From Lolium rigidum (lineage: Eukaryota > Streptophyta > Magnoliopsida > Poales > Poaceae), in assembly GCF_022539505.1 (NCBI RefSeq), contig NC_061509.1, positions 34,972,334 to 35,036,333 on the forward strand: a stretch of DNA of 64,000 bases, read 5' to 3'. Under the pieces are notes generated by a model. It did not search any database and was not told the origin of the DNA. It saw only the letters and a program-made list of their open reading frames with translations. Position numbers and translations under genes: made by a program. Positions 29,876 to 41,334 of the stretch are shown here, one piece after another. Positions within the stretch are counted from its first letter, which is position 1. Every line of letters starts with the position of its first letter.

Positions 29876-31795
29876 CTACCAGGTTGAGCCAATCTTGGAT
29901 AGGGCATCAGCCGCTTCGTTGTTGGTGCGGGGCACGTGATGAAATTCGCACCCCTCGAAGAAACCGGCGATCTGCTGGACGTGAAAGCGGTATGAAGCCA
30001 TGTTGGCATCCTTCGCGTCCCATTCGCCAGAAGCTTGTTGGTCAACCAAGTCGGAGTCACCGAAGCAGAGGATGCGACGCACGCCTATTTCCTTGGCCAG
30101 CTTGAGCCCATGGATGAACGCTTCGTACTCTGCCACGTTGTTGGACGCGGCGAAGTGGATCTGCAGGACGTAGTCTAGCCGGTCCCCTTTAGGAGAGGTG
30201 ATGACGATGCCGGCTCCCAGGTCCCCGCGCATTTTGGAGCCGTCGAAGTGCATCTTCCAATGCGAGGAGTCGGGTACAGGCGGCAAGTATTGAGCCTCGG
30301 CCCAGTCGGCAAAGAAGTCGGCCAGTATCTGGGACTTGATGGCGGTCCTTGGCTCGTACAGGATGGAGTGAGCTACCAGCTCCAGGGCCCACTTGGCGAC
30401 CTGGCCATTGGCGTCCTTGTTGCCAATGATTTCCGCAAGGGGAGCGATAGACACCACCTTGATGGGATTCTCTTGGAAGTAGTGCTTGAGCTTCCTGGCC
30501 GCCATGTACACACCATAGGTGAGCTTCTGGTAGTGGGGGTAGTTTTGCTTGGACTGTGAGAGCACCTCGCTGAGGTAATAAACTGGGCGTTGGACCGCCT
30601 GCTCCTTGCCCTCTTCCTTGCGCTCCACCACCAGGACGACGCTGACCACGCGATTGGTGGCAGCAATGTACATCAGCATGAGCTCTTTGGAAGCCGGCGA
30701 TGCTAGGATGGGCGCAGTCGACAACATGCGCTTCAGGTCACGGAATGCCGCGTCCGCCTGCGGAGACCAGACAAAGGTATCTGACTTTTTGAGCAGCTGG
30801 TACGGGGGCAGTGCCTTCTCCCCTAGCTGGCTGATGAAGCAGCTCAAGGAGGCCAGGCAACCAGTGAACTTCTGGATGTCCTTGAGACACTGCGGCAACT
30901 CCATCTTTTCCAGGGCACTGATCTTCTCTGGGTTGGCGTCAATCCCTCGCTGAGAGACGAGGTAGCCGAGGAGTTGGCCGGCTGGCACGCCGAAGGTGCA
31001 CTTGGCCGGGTTGAGCTTCATCCGGAATCTTCTCAGATTGGTGAAGGTTTCTCTCAGATCATCGAGGAGAGTTCGCTTCTCCTTGGTTTTTACAACGACA
31101 TCATCCACATATGCGTGAACATGCGCGGTGCCATACCGGCGGTCCGGCTGGTCGCTGTTCCTTTTGCCACGGTAGTAATCGCGACGATTGCCATGGGAGC
31201 TTCCTTCGGCCGGCTTGCTCTTGGCCGGCTCGACGCAGTCACGCCTGGGCGCGGCTGGCAATCCTTCAGCCAGCGTTTGGCCAGCTTCTTCAGCCAACGC
31301 GTATTTGTCTGCGATAGCCATCAGGGCCACCATGGTCTTGGGCTCGCTGCGGTGCCGCTTGTGGCACAGCTTGGTGTTGGGCCTGCAGCCGGCAATGAAG
31401 AAGCTGATGGCCTGGATCTCATGGACACCTTCGCAGGAGTTGCGCATTTCACACCACCGGGTCAGGTACTCTTGGTCCGTTTCAACCACACCTTGCTTGC
31501 ACATTTCCAGCTGTTGGGGCCGGCCTGGCCGGCGGTAGGTGCCGATGAATTTGTTGATGAAGGCCTCCTCGAAGTCCAGCCAGCCATTGATGCTGCCGGC
31601 TGGCAGGTTGTTGAGCCAGGTGCAGGCGGAGCCGATCAGCATGAGCGGCGAGTAGCGCACGGCCCAGAGCTTGTTGCCCCTGGCGATGCCGACTGCTGTG
31701 GTGTAGTCCAACAGCCAGTCCTCCGGCTTGGCGGTGCCATCGTACTTGGGGGTGTTGCGGGGGAGCTGGAACCCATCGATCATGGACTCACCCAA
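29876..31795 (-). CDS. Element E: gag fused in frame to RT C-terminus and RNase H (639 codons)
   Basis: One open frame joins a gag domain (FQLPRNTPKYDGTAKPEDWLL, ACTWLNNLPAGSINGWLDFEE, about residues 8-195) directly to AHVHAYVDDVVVKTK, the RT catalytic motif near 31098-31112, then the RT thumb and connection and RNase H (WKMHFDGSKMRGDLGAG, FGDSDLVDQQ, NEAADALSKIG). The protease and the N-terminal two thirds of RT are absent, yet the frame is kept across the junction near 31113-31135. Either an in-frame deletion or a spliced template that was copied could give this. RT activity is not expected. A TAG at 31832-31834 separates it from upstream gag. Confidence 0.8.
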   Translation of the reverse strand: MGESMIDGFQLPRNTPKYDGTAKPEDWLLDYTTAVGIARGNKLWAVRYSPLMLIGSACTWLNNLPAGSINGWLDFEEAFINKFIGTYRRPGRPQQLEMCKQGVVETDQEYLTRWCEMRNSCEGVHEIQAISFFIAGCRPNTKLCHKRHRSEPKTMVALMAIADKYALAEEAGQTLAEGLPAAPRRDCVEPAKSKPAEGSSHGNRRDYYRGKRNSDQPDRRYGTAHVHAYVDDVVVKTKEKRTLLDDLRETFTNLRRFRMKLNPAKCTFGVPAGQLLGYLVSQRGIDANPEKISALEKMELPQCLKDIQKFTGCLASLSCFISQLGEKALPPYQLLKKSDTFVWSPQADAAFRDLKRMLSTAPILASPASKELMLMYIAATNRVVSVVLVVERKEEGKEQAVQRPVYYLSEVLSQSKQNYPHYQKLTYGVYMAARKLKHYFQENPIKVVSIAPLAEIIGNKDANGQVAKWALELVAHSILYEPRTAIKSQILADFFADWAEAQYLPPVPDSSHWKMHFDGSKMRGDLGAGIVITSPKGDRLDYVLQIHFAASNNVAEYEAFIHGLKLAKEIGVRRILCFGDSDLVDQQASGEWDAKDANMASYRFHVQQIAGFFEGCEFHHVPRTNNEAADALSKIGSTW

Positions 31796-31895
31796 GATGC
31801 GAGGACCAAAGCATTTGGGGCCGGCTGGCCCCTATTCTTCCGTGATGCGGGATTCCACGAGCCGGTCGAGGCGGTCTCGGGCGTCAGCCGGCTCA

Positions 31896-33060
31896 ACGCG
31901 CGGGCCCTGCCGGCCGTTGGCGGCTGGCTTCTAGAGCCGGATGGTACGGGCGCCTCTGCGCCGGTTGCTCGTGACGAGGCGGAGGCCGGCTTTGGCCGCT
32001 CCTGTCGCTCTGGTCGGTCTGCTGCCTCTGCCGGCTGCACAGGCTAGAGCCGGCATCGGCCCCTCCGAGTGAGCCCCTGGGCCGGCTCGTGTGTGGCAAG
32101 GAGGACTGTGCGGTGTCTTGGGGGCCGCCCTTGGCGCCGCCAGCCGGCTCATGAGCAAGGGAACCACTAGGGATGTGGCCGGCATACCTGGGGTCATTTT
32201 GCTGCTCGGTGGCGATGCGGAGCAGCTCAGCTATGCGCTCTGTTTGGCGGCGCAGCTCTTCGCCTTCGAGGCGGCTTAGCTCCTTGGCGGCAGCTGATGA
32301 CGCCTTCTTGTTCTTTACGGGGCTGCTTTAGACTGGCTTGCGCATGGAGGCGATCGGCGCGGATTTACGGTCGCGGTGCAGTTCTCCGCCGAGGGCACCT
32401 CCCCGGCGGCGAACTGCTCCAACCCGGCTGGGGCCGTCTCCGGCTAGCGTGAAGCCATGGGCGGTGCTGTACTCGCGGGTGGTGATTTCCAGCTGGCGTT
32501 TGGCGGCAGCGATCTCGTCCACCTGCTGGAGGAGGAGCAGGCGTTGCGCTTCCAGCTCGGCCTCGAGAGTGCTTTGGTCGGCACCGGCGGCAAGGGGAGT
32601 GCGCAACTTTGGCCTGGCCGCCTCTAGCTTGGACGGAGGAGGCGAAGGCGGAGCAGAGCCAGAGCCGCCGCCGGTGTTCCCGTTGCGCTCCAGCTGCGGG
32701 CCACAGACGCACATGTTCTTGGTGGCGGTGTCATCACCGGTGACCATGACCTCCTGGGTGAAGCTGGGGTCGGCGGTGCTGTGGCCAGCGTTGGTTCCGC
32801 GAGGAGGGCTGGTGCAGTTTCGCACCTTGCGAGGGTAGCGTGGCGGCGCGACGGTGGCGACGTAGACGCAATGCGCGCTGAAGGTAAGGATGCTACCACC
32901 TTTAGGGAAGGGCCTGTCGGTGAAGCAGCCAGCATTGTCGCTGATGTAGTCCAGCGAGCCAAGCCTCCAGACCAAGCCTGAAGCGACTCGCTCGCCGGAG
33001 GGAAGAAGGAGGCCCGTCCGGAAGAAGACTCCGGCCGCAGACGCTGTAGGCCCCACGGTG
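31896..33060 (-). pseudogene. Element E: gag N-terminal region, decayed
   Basis: A frame from just inside the primer site down to TAA at 32328-32330 encodes a Pro/Ser-rich part and a coiled coil (LEAELEAQRLLLLQQVDEIAAAKRQ). Further Arg/Ser-rich pieces follow in shifted frames to 31896. It precedes the gag domain as in A, C and H. The large plus-strand frame 30974-32047 is its antisense shadow. Confidence 0.6.
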
Positions 33061-33067
33061 GGCGCCA
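33050..33067 (-). other. Element E: primer-binding site
   Basis: The minus strand reads TGGCGCCCACCGTGGGGC two bases inside the LTR edge at 33070. Confidence 0.7.
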
Positions 33068-33069
33068 AA

Positions 33070-34058
33070 TGTCGTGGTTTTGTCACGACATATGCCATGG
33101 GATGGCTTAAGTCAGGTGGTTGAGGCCTTGTGGCCTATTGCGGATTCCGGAGGCGGGTATGAGCACGAGCGACAGGGCGATGTACCCAGGTTCGGGGCCA
33201 TCGTGTGGAGGTAACACCCCTACTCCTGCCTGATGATGTATATGATATGTGGACAGTACAATGGTGCTCCGAGAGCTGTGGCCGGCTTGGGAGCGAGCGA
33301 GAGGTAGACGAAGGCCTCAGCTCCCGAGCGGTTCTAACAAGTATGGAAAGAGAGTGTGATCGACCCCCCCAAAGGGGGGTGCTACTGGGGCTTATATAGT
33401 GCCCGGAACATTTACAAAGAGATCCCTACGGTCTACGGCGCCGGCTCCACCGGCTCCGGCTCCTCGTGTGGTCCAGAGGCGCTGGGGGCCCCGACTGCCG
33501 CCCCCGTCACGTCCTCCTGTCACTGCCGGCAGGGACAAGACAGAGCGACGGATGGGCCGTAGGCCGGCATCTAGCCCTGCCCGTAGCCTGCGGCTCCTAC
33601 GTAGCGCTGCCCATAGCCTGCGCCGCCCCGGAGAGCCGGGCCATGATGGCATGTTTGTCACGCTGATCGATGTAGCTCTGCAGTGGCCGGGATAAGCGGG
33701 ACAAGACAGTTTCGTGGACTTTTACACCCGGAGGGCGTCCAGGATCCTTCTCCTGCAAGGATCACCAACTTCTAGAGCCGGCCAGGGGAATGACGAACCC
33801 GACCGAGGGTGAGCCAGCCAGCCTGGCAATGCCGAAGCCGGCCGACTCTATCTCAAGCCGGATATAGTATATCGAAATCGGCCCAGACCATGGCACTGCC
33901 GGCCATGACCAAGCCAGCCAAGACATGGTCCCAGCCGGCCCCAAGGCGGCCAGCCACGACCACAGCCAGCTGCTCCTCAGCCGGCTTTTCCGCGGGCCAG
34001 CCGGCCCTGAGCCAATTGTTCCCAGTCCTTTGACATACCCGGGGTCATCCCCCCGACA
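33070..34058 (-). repeat. Element E: 5' LTR (989 bp)
   Basis: It begins TGTCGTGG and ends CCCCCGACA in plus orientation and matches the G LTR at 55811-56710. TATA box TATATAA on the minus strand at 33392-33398. The following five bases are GAAAA; the partner duplication is lost. Confidence 0.88.
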
Positions 34059-34404
34059 GAAAACTAGTTACAAAGTCCATCTCAACATTATCCCATTTCC
34101 ACTCAGGAATCTTCAGGGGTTGTAGGACACCGGCAAGTCTTTGATGTTCTGCCTTGACACGGCGACAAACATCGCACTCTGAGACATATCGAGTGTTATC
34201 AGCTTTCATTCTAGTCCACCAATAGGTAGTCTTGATATCGAGATACATCTTTGTGCTTCCAGGATGGATAGAAAGAGGAGTGTCGTGAGCTTCTTTGAGA
34301 ATGAGGCTTCTCAGGCTTGGATCCTTCGGAACAACGATTCGACCTTGGAAGAATAGAGTTCCTTGATCGTCGATAGAGAAAGGCTTATACTTTGGCTTAT
34401 ACAT
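34059..34404 (-). pseudogene. Element D: integrase zinc finger fragment
   Basis: [37 protein letters not shown]...SECDVCRRVKAEHQ is the HHCC finger, followed by WKWDNVEMDFVTSF, the start of the catalytic core with its first Asp. The core is cut at 34058/34059 by element E. Confidence 0.85.
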
Positions 34405-35902
34405 GGTTTCTTTGATACTTTTGATACAACCATCTCATAAATCTTATCCTCAAGAGTTTGCGTGATCACCAAGTTTGCAAGGTAGCCTTGGGGAACAAGC
34501 TCAAGATTCAATTTCCTGAATTCTTCACAAATAGCAGGTTGACTTTCTTGAATCATAAGATTGTTGCAATAGGATTTATGGCTTAGGGCGTCTGCCATGA
34601 CATTAGCTTTTCCTGGAGTGTAGGTGATAGAAAGATGAAAGTCCTTGATGGTTTCCATCCATCTCCTTTGATGGAGATTCAGGTTGGGTTGGGTGAAGAT
34701 GTACTTGAGGCTTTTGTGGTCGGTGAAAACCTCACAACGGTTGCCCAACAAGTATTGGCGCCATGTTATCAAAGCATGTATCACCGCTGCAAGTTCAAGA
34801 TCATGTGTGGGATAGTTGAGCTCATGCTTGCGCAACTGGCGAGAAGCATAGGCCACAACTTGACGTTCTTGCATGAGGGCAGCACCTAGACCATGAAGAG
34901 AGGCATCACAGAAGATCTGGAAAGGTTTGGAAGTGTCTGGAAGAACAAGGACTGGAGTCGAGGTGAGCTTCTGCTTGAGGAGATCAAAACTTTCCTGGCA
35001 CTGAGGAGACCAAAAGAACTTCTTGTCTTTATTCATGAGATCGGTGAGAGGCTTGGCGATTCTAGAGAAGTTCTCAATGAAGCGGCGGCACTAACTTGCC
35101 AAACCGAGGAAACTTATGACTTGCTTGACGTTCTTCGGAGGAAGCCATTCAACAATTGCCTTGACAGTTTCCGGATTGACAGCGATGCCTTTTCCGGAAA
35201 TTACATGCCCGAGATAGACCACTTGAGATAGCCAGAATTCACACTTTGAGAACTTGGCATAGAGGCGATGTTCACGAAGCTTCAAGAGAACGAGACGAAG
35301 ATGTTCTTCATGTTCTTCATTGGACTTGGAGTAGACGAGGATATCATCGAGATAGACCACCAAAAACTTGTATGGATACTCCATGAAAATGAAGTTCATT
35401 AGACGGGAGAATGTGGCCGGAGCATTTGTGAGACCAAAGGACATGACAGTGTACTCATAGAGGCCATAGCGAGTTTTGAAGGCTGTCTTGGATACATCCT
35501 CTTTGCGAATTTTGATTTGGTTATAACCGCTTCTCAAATCCATCTTAGAGAACACAACTTCGCCCGCAAGCGGATCGAAGAGATCGTTCATACGAGGGAG
35601 AGGATATGTATTCTTGATTGTTTTCTCATTAAGAGGGCGGTAGTCAACAACCAACCGATCAGTTTTATCCTTTTTCTTGACGAAGATGGTGGGACATCCC
35701 CATGGAGAAGTGCTCAGCTGAATGAAACCAAGTTTTTGCAACTCATCAAGCTGCTTCTTGAGTTCAACCAACTCATTTGGGCCCATCTTGTATGGTAGCT
35801 TGGAGATAGGAGCCGTTCTAGGTTCTAGTTCGATGACGAACTCAACAGCCCTGTCAGGTGGCATACCTGGGACTTCTTCAGGAAAGACGTCGGGAAAGTC
35901 GC
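34311..35902 (-). pseudogene. Element D: reverse transcriptase and RNase H
   Basis: RT (35902-35091): [89 protein letters not shown] (catalytic YLDD). RNase H (35036-34311): [70 protein letters not shown]. The type is Del/Tekay-like chromovirus. A frameshift lies near 35090 and another near 34400. C inserted at 35902/35903, just before the DFPDVFP motif; the upstream part resumes at 48622. Confidence 0.87.
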
Positions 35903-36281
35903 TGACGAGGGTTAACCTCGGCAATGTCCATGGATATGGACTTAGGGTTTCGGGGAAAGAGGTGCGCTGGTGATTTCTTCGGCTATCAGTCAAACAAGGC
36001 GGTCCGATGATTGTATTGGGGATGAGACAACGTTATTTTTACAGAAATTTTTTGATGTCTCGCCCACCGGCTCCTCCTAGCCTTTATATAAGAGGCTAGG
36101 TCTCAGAGTCCTGGTCGAATTCTATTACAACAGCTATGACTATGCAGGTTTCCCAAGCGGGCCTTTCTTTATCAGGTTCGTGGGCTTCGGATGCTTCCAA
36201 ACCGTCAATTCTTCATGGGCTTCACCCAAATATGCACCAGGGGTATCAATGCTATGGGCCCAATTAGGCGTACCCATGTCA
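35903..36281 (-). repeat. Element C: 3' LTR
   Basis: 379 bp, starting TGACGAGGGTTAACC and ending CCCATGTCA in plus orientation. TATA box TATATAA on the minus strand at 36084-36090. A weakened polypurine tract (GTAGCACTCGAGATT in plus orientation) follows. Confidence 0.9.
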
Positions 36282-36824
36282 GTAGCACTCGAGATTCTAT
36301 TCGAGTCACAGAGTCGGGTAGAATCTCCTACCCTGACTTAAATCTTTCTGTGAAATGAACCCGGTTTGTCGAGTAAGAAACTTTATTTTTGATATATATT
36401 TTGTCATGGGGATATTGGTAAATGAGCCTGGTGCTTCTAACGGATCAGGAACCAGTTAATTGCTCTTGGGCAAAAACATCATGAACCTACTTCAAACTCG
36501 AGTCCCCGGACTCAAATTCGGTATACTGGCGTAATCTAGCTCGGGCCGTGGAGGTCTTATCGAGTTTTGAATTCCAGTTTAAGTTTTGGGTACCCAACGC
36601 GTCCGTCGGGATTTTGCATCATATCGTTGATATGGAAAGCATCTAGGACAGCGCATTCTTGTGCGAGTACTAGGCCACACAGGACAGATCCTGGGGTCTT
36701 ATCTTCATGTCTTTGCGATCATGGCATTCAGACATTTATCACGGCGGACGCGGTCTGAGAATTTTGTGGACTGCCTTGTTTGGCTGTTACAATAGCTGAG
36801 GTTGTTGGGTTATCAAATATTTCT

Positions 36825-37191
36825 ATCGGGTGCGCAGCCGGCGCTCCAGATGGGAGTAAATGACGATTCTATGTTTTTGGTGTTTACCACCGAATAATGG
36901 ACTCGAAGATTTTCTATCTTTTCCTTTGGCATTTGTTGCTCTGAATTATTTTCTATCAGGTGTGCGATCAGCGCTCCCGATGGGAGTAGCCCCTGAGGCT
37001 ATGATCGGGTAATTGTTGCCGATCATAGGCTCAAAACCTTTTATACTTCCAAATTTTCTTGAGCTGCACAACTAAATTGTTAATATTCGTTCTTTACTTA
37101 CCCTTGCCTTTTAATCTATCGAGTGCGCGATCAGCGCTCCCAATGGGAGTAGCCCCCGAGGCTATGGTCGGGTGCATGCAGCCGATCATAG
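36825..37191 (-). repeat. Element C: hairpin/polypurine modules
   Basis: Three copies of the module seen in A. Hairpin 1 lies at 36825-36851, 36955-36981 and 37118-37144 (ATCGGG-GCGC type). The polypurine core lies at 36986-36997 and 37149-37160. Hairpin 2 lies at 36999-37028 (CTATGATCGG pairing with CCGATCATAG, all ten positions) and 37162-37191 (one G-T pair). Stem 2 differs completely in sequence from stem 2 of A but sits at the same place. The rest of 36282-37500 shows no coding signal. Confidence 0.85.
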
Positions 37192-37260
37192 GCTCAAAAC
37201 ATATCTTTCAGTCAAATGTTTTGTCGAGTGAGCCTTCCACTTTATTTTTGCCTTTTCTCA

Positions 37261-37530
37261 TGACGTCATTGTTGACGATCATGGCGTGTTCGAGTTCCTC
37301 AGCAGATGCTCTGATTTGACATGTCATTGGTGGGCCCTAACATACGCTGACGAACGTGTGGCGACGCACACAACTCTTGATTTGACCGAACAGCCACACG
37401 TTCACCGAGGCGGCCGGCGAAACAGCGCGCAGTAAGTCCCTTGATTTACGCGCAAGTGGAGAAATATGGCCAGGCGTAGCGCCCGTCCCTAAGATTGAAC
37501 GGTTGTTTTTGGTCGACCCTTAAGATAAAG
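37261..37530 (+). promoter_or_regulatory. Decayed promoter of the element C antisense gene
   Basis: A palindromic TGACGTCA lies at 37261-37268, and ACGT cores (GAACGTGTGG, CACACGTTCA) at about 37352-37402. Where A has TATAAAGGATC, C has GATAAAGTGATC (about 37524), so the TATA box appears lost. Confidence 0.45.
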
Positions 37531-37675
37531 TGATCCCCTATTTTTACTATGCCTGCTCATTCGCTGCTTTTGCCGCCGAAATTCATCTTCCAGGTCACGC
37601 CATTGCCCTTGCTTCCCAGAGCCCAAGCCACTTTTCTCTCTCTTCTTCCAACCACCAATCACTTCCTCCTCCGTC

Positions 37676-40600
37676 ATGGGGAGGAAACAAACCTCTTCGC
37701 GCACCACTGGCGACGCCACCTCCGGAAAATCCCGGGTCGCAGGATGGGAGCGATCCAAGTTCACCAAGGGCGACCTCCGCAACGTGCGCCTGTCCTGGCT
37801 GCTCCCTGTGATGGTGTAGGTGAAGTTTCCCAGCGACGAGACTATGCCCTGACCCAACGAAGGCTGGCGGGTAATGTTCCTCGCTTTCCTCTTTCGCGGT
37901 CTCTCTGTCCCTGCCCACGAATTTCTTCATGGGCTTCTCTTTGTGAATGGCGTGCAGCTGCATCAGCTCACGCCAAATTCTATCTTGCACGTTGCGTGCT
38001 TCATAACCCTCTGCGAATGCTTCCTAGGCATTGACCCGCATTGGGGCCTATGGAAGCGCATATTTTTCATCCAGCGCAACACGACGAGGACCGCCGTCCA
38101 CGATGTTAGCGGGGCCATCATCTCTATTCGGCCAGAAGCCGAATACATCAACTTCAAGATGGCCGAGTCCATCCAAAACTGGCGCTAGAAATGGTTCTAT
38201 ATCAAGGACGAGAATGCCGAGGAGCAGAAGTTTGGCTCAGCTCCCTTCGACCCGACGAAGCCAGTGAAGAAACTTAAGTCATGGGACCAACCCCTGACAG
38301 AAGCTGAACTCGAAGAGACCGAGCCACTGATGGCTCAGATTCACGCCCTGCAGACCGACGATGGAAAAGAACTTTCGGGTCAACAAATCATGACACACTT
38401 CCTCCGGCTGGGGGTCCAGCCCATCCAGGAGAGAGTTCACAGCATGTGGAGTTACATGGGATCCAAGGACCCGACAAAATTTCCAAGGAAGACCTATCCA
38501 CTGTTGAACTCTAGAAAATAGCTCGACAGTTCACCATGGCCACTGCTGCAGACGCCATCCCTTCTTCTTGTCGAGTTACTCCATTCGACAAGAAACATCC
38601 GCCACCAGCTGTAAGTTCTCGATTTTCTCGTATTGTTCCATCATTTCACCGCACTTGTGCTTTTCTTTATTCTATTCAAATCTTTGGCTTGTAGGGCCAT
38701 GTTTTCCTTTCTTCCCTTCCACCTCTTCCTGAGGCGGGGGATGTACCCGAGGTTGCCGCGGACGCTGAGAGCGAAATACCCGAAGCTGTCGCAGGTCAAG
38801 ATGGTGCTGAATCTGATGAGGATGAGGCATCCGATTCACCTCGCACGGTAACATCGACTCCCCCTGCCAATTCCCAGGATGAAAAGACCAAGGGGAAAAG
38901 GAAGCGAACCGATGATGGGGACTCCGAATCTTCAAACGCATCCAAGCAACAGATTACGGTGCTAACAGATTCGGCTGCTCCTACATCTGGTTTCTCCGTT
39001 TTTGACATGGCCTTGGGTCTCAGCTCGTAAGTTATAATTTGAAATTACTCCACCGCAACTGATATTTTTCATATTCTTTGATTTAGCTTCATAATACTAT
39101 CCACATGGATGAAGAGGAAGCTCCCGAGGACCCTGCTGATGACCCGGCCAAAAATCTGTCGGCTTCTATCAAGATTCCATCCAAGACGCTGTGTTCACAG
39201 GAAGAAACCGTGAACTCAGATGAATTGGAAAGAGCCAAGGATAGCCCCTGGGCGCCGCCCAAGGAGAAACTCAAAGAACACGATGCTAACAAGGGCATCA
39301 AGATTTCCGAGAACCCGCCTATGCCATCGATGGACGACGTAAGTTTGACTTCTGTTTCATTCTTTTCAAATTGCAGAACTGTCGCATTTTTGTCCAACTC
39401 CCCCTTGATAATTTGCACTGCAGCCGATAGCCCGTGAGATGATGGACATGGCCATCAAACATATCAGGTTCCGGAACGAAGCCGAGAGTCTCAAGGGTAG
39501 GTTTATTTTAAACTCCTTGGTGTGAAGTTGTATGGTGCGAGGCTCATTTTTCAACTCTTCGTTGTTAGTTTCCTTGAAGAAATCTCAACACCGCGCTGAC
39601 GAGCTTGAAGCCAAGCTTGAGGCCGCTAAAAAGGCACTCGAGGAGGCTCGTGCCAAGGCCACAACTGCAGAAGAGAAGCTAGCAGAAGAGAAGTCGAAGA
39701 TGGCTACCCACAAAGCAGATATTCGCCTGCGACTAGACACTCTAAATGCCTCCTTCACTAGTAAGAATAAATATGTCTAGTTGCTGTTCCATCAATTTCT
39801 CCATCTTATCGTCCTTATATGCTTCTTCTTGTCCATGTAGCAGATAAAATTGGGCACTCCTACGAGATGCCCAAGAATCAGAAAACAGATCCTGCTGCTG
39901 GACTCTCTAACTGTGTTGGAGGCGAACAGTGTGCGGGTTCGCAACATGCTAGTCCATGCACACCGAGATTTCAAGCGGCTTTTCAGGCATTTCTTCCCTA
40001 GACAGAAGGAACCCGAAGATCTCCTTGCCCTCGCCGACATCTTCAATGCCGTAGAGGACCCGGCACTCAACTACCGCCGAGCAGCCAGGAAGACTGGTGT
40101 GGAGATCTCGATGCCAATGGCGATGGCACACGGCGAAGTTGTCGACTGGGACAAGGTTAGCTCCTCCCACGCAGTAGATAAAGCTGGCCAGCTGACATCG
40201 TTGGTGCCTTTCTTGAAGAATGCTAAGAGATTCTCCAAGAAGATGATTTCCTTGGTGCACCCGACGAGCACCCGGTCTGTTAGTGCTACCCCCACTGAGG
40301 TGCAGTAGAATACCTTTTATTTTCTTAGGAATTTTCTTTTTTCATTGTAATGAACCCACCATATGTATGGCAAGACCAGTCTCTTTTTGTGTAATGAATG
40401 ATATGAAATATCAATGGCTCCTCTTTTGCCTCCTTTTGAGTCTTCTTTTCTTGATTTTGTCAGCCTTCACTTGCAGATTGGGTTAACCCAGAACCTGCAT
40501 CTGGTCCTTCATGGCAAGAATCAATGCCAGAGGAACCCATTATTTTCCGAGGCTACTGATCCAACAAACCAATCGAGTGACCCATTTCCTGATACGGAAG

Positions 40601-41334
40601 GAGCCCATTACTTTGAAGAACCACAAAGCGAAATTAAGGTTTTGAAGGACCAAATTCTAGTTGCTCTATCGAAAGTAAAATGAGCCACCGAACGTGAAGA
40701 TTACTTGCTGGAACTGATCTCGATGGTGAGCGGTAACATGCTTTGTAAGTTTCACAAAGCCCCCGAGTCACTGTCTTGAAGTCAAATATTTGAGTTCTTT
40801 TTTTCTTCTAAAGGTGTTCAACTGAATTCCATTACTGAAGAAGAGCGAGTCAAAGCTCGTATGAATGCTCTCATGGAAATCTCCGCCGGGACAGGCATCG
40901 ACTTCTGGGCTGATCGTCGGCGGTGCTTTACTATAATTCAGCTCCAAGATCGAGTATCTCAAGTCAACGAATTCGTCGAGCACTGCCGATCTGCTCTGGC
41001 GATGGTTTACAGCACCATGTTCCCTCAGAATCCTGCACCCCAAGATTTTGCTGAGTTGATGGGAAAGTTCAGGCGTGCCGCAGATATTCATAACTTTGTG
41101 AGAATTCAACTAGTTGATGGAGCTAAGCTTGCTCTTGCTTGGGTGCGCGTTCATAAGCCAACGCTTGACATTGATGCAATTTCCCGCGGTTTTCCTGCTC
41201 GACGAAGTAACAAGGGGGTACGCATGACTCACCATTATGACGCTGCTCACGAACCAGCGATCGGGATGATCCAGCGACTTCTGGATGCGGACTCGGAATT
41301 CTTTACAGAATTCCATTACGCAGATCCTGTATAG
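37676..41334 (+). pseudogene. Element C antisense gene: Transposase_28-type protein, 8 exons, broken
   Basis: Exons by comparison with A: 37676-38610, 38695-39026, 39087-39338, 39424-39496, 39569-39760 and 39841-40308 (part 1), 40477-40744 and 40814-41334 (part 2). Exon 1 carries WERSKFTKGDL, HEFLHGLLFVNGVQLHQLTPNS and LWKRIFFIQRN. Exon 5 is a coiled coil (EAKLEAAKKALEEARAKATTAEEKLAEEKS). The last exon reads SQVNEFVEHCRSALAMVYSTMFPQN. In-frame stops lie at 37817 (TAG), 37850 (TGA), 38186 (TAG), 38512 (TAG) and 40681 (TGA), with a frameshift near 38476. Intron positions equal those of A. Confidence 0.75.

Larger units (their letters stand above)
28169..34058 (-). mobile_element. Element E: Tat-type gypsy element, 5' part only
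   Basis: From right to left on the minus strand come a 5' LTR (33070-34058), primer site, gag, an internally deleted pol and the integrase C-terminus. The sequence then ends at the 3' LTR of F. The 3' LTR and antisense gene are missing. Element G has the same LTR and supplies the 3' half seen nowhere in E, so the two together show the family's layout. The DNA is rich in the words AGCCGG and GCCGGC. Confidence 0.85.

Noticed and set aside
30974..32047. 357-codon plus-strand ORF
   Set aside because: It lies antisense to the gag domain of element E, has no family features, and its openness follows from the GC-rich codon pattern of the real minus-strand gene.
35903..35906. Starting the C 3' LTR at CGAGGG (35906)
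   Set aside because: A start at 35903 gives the TG end, equal LTR lengths of 379 bp and a 4-of-5 target duplication; starting at 35906 gives none of these.
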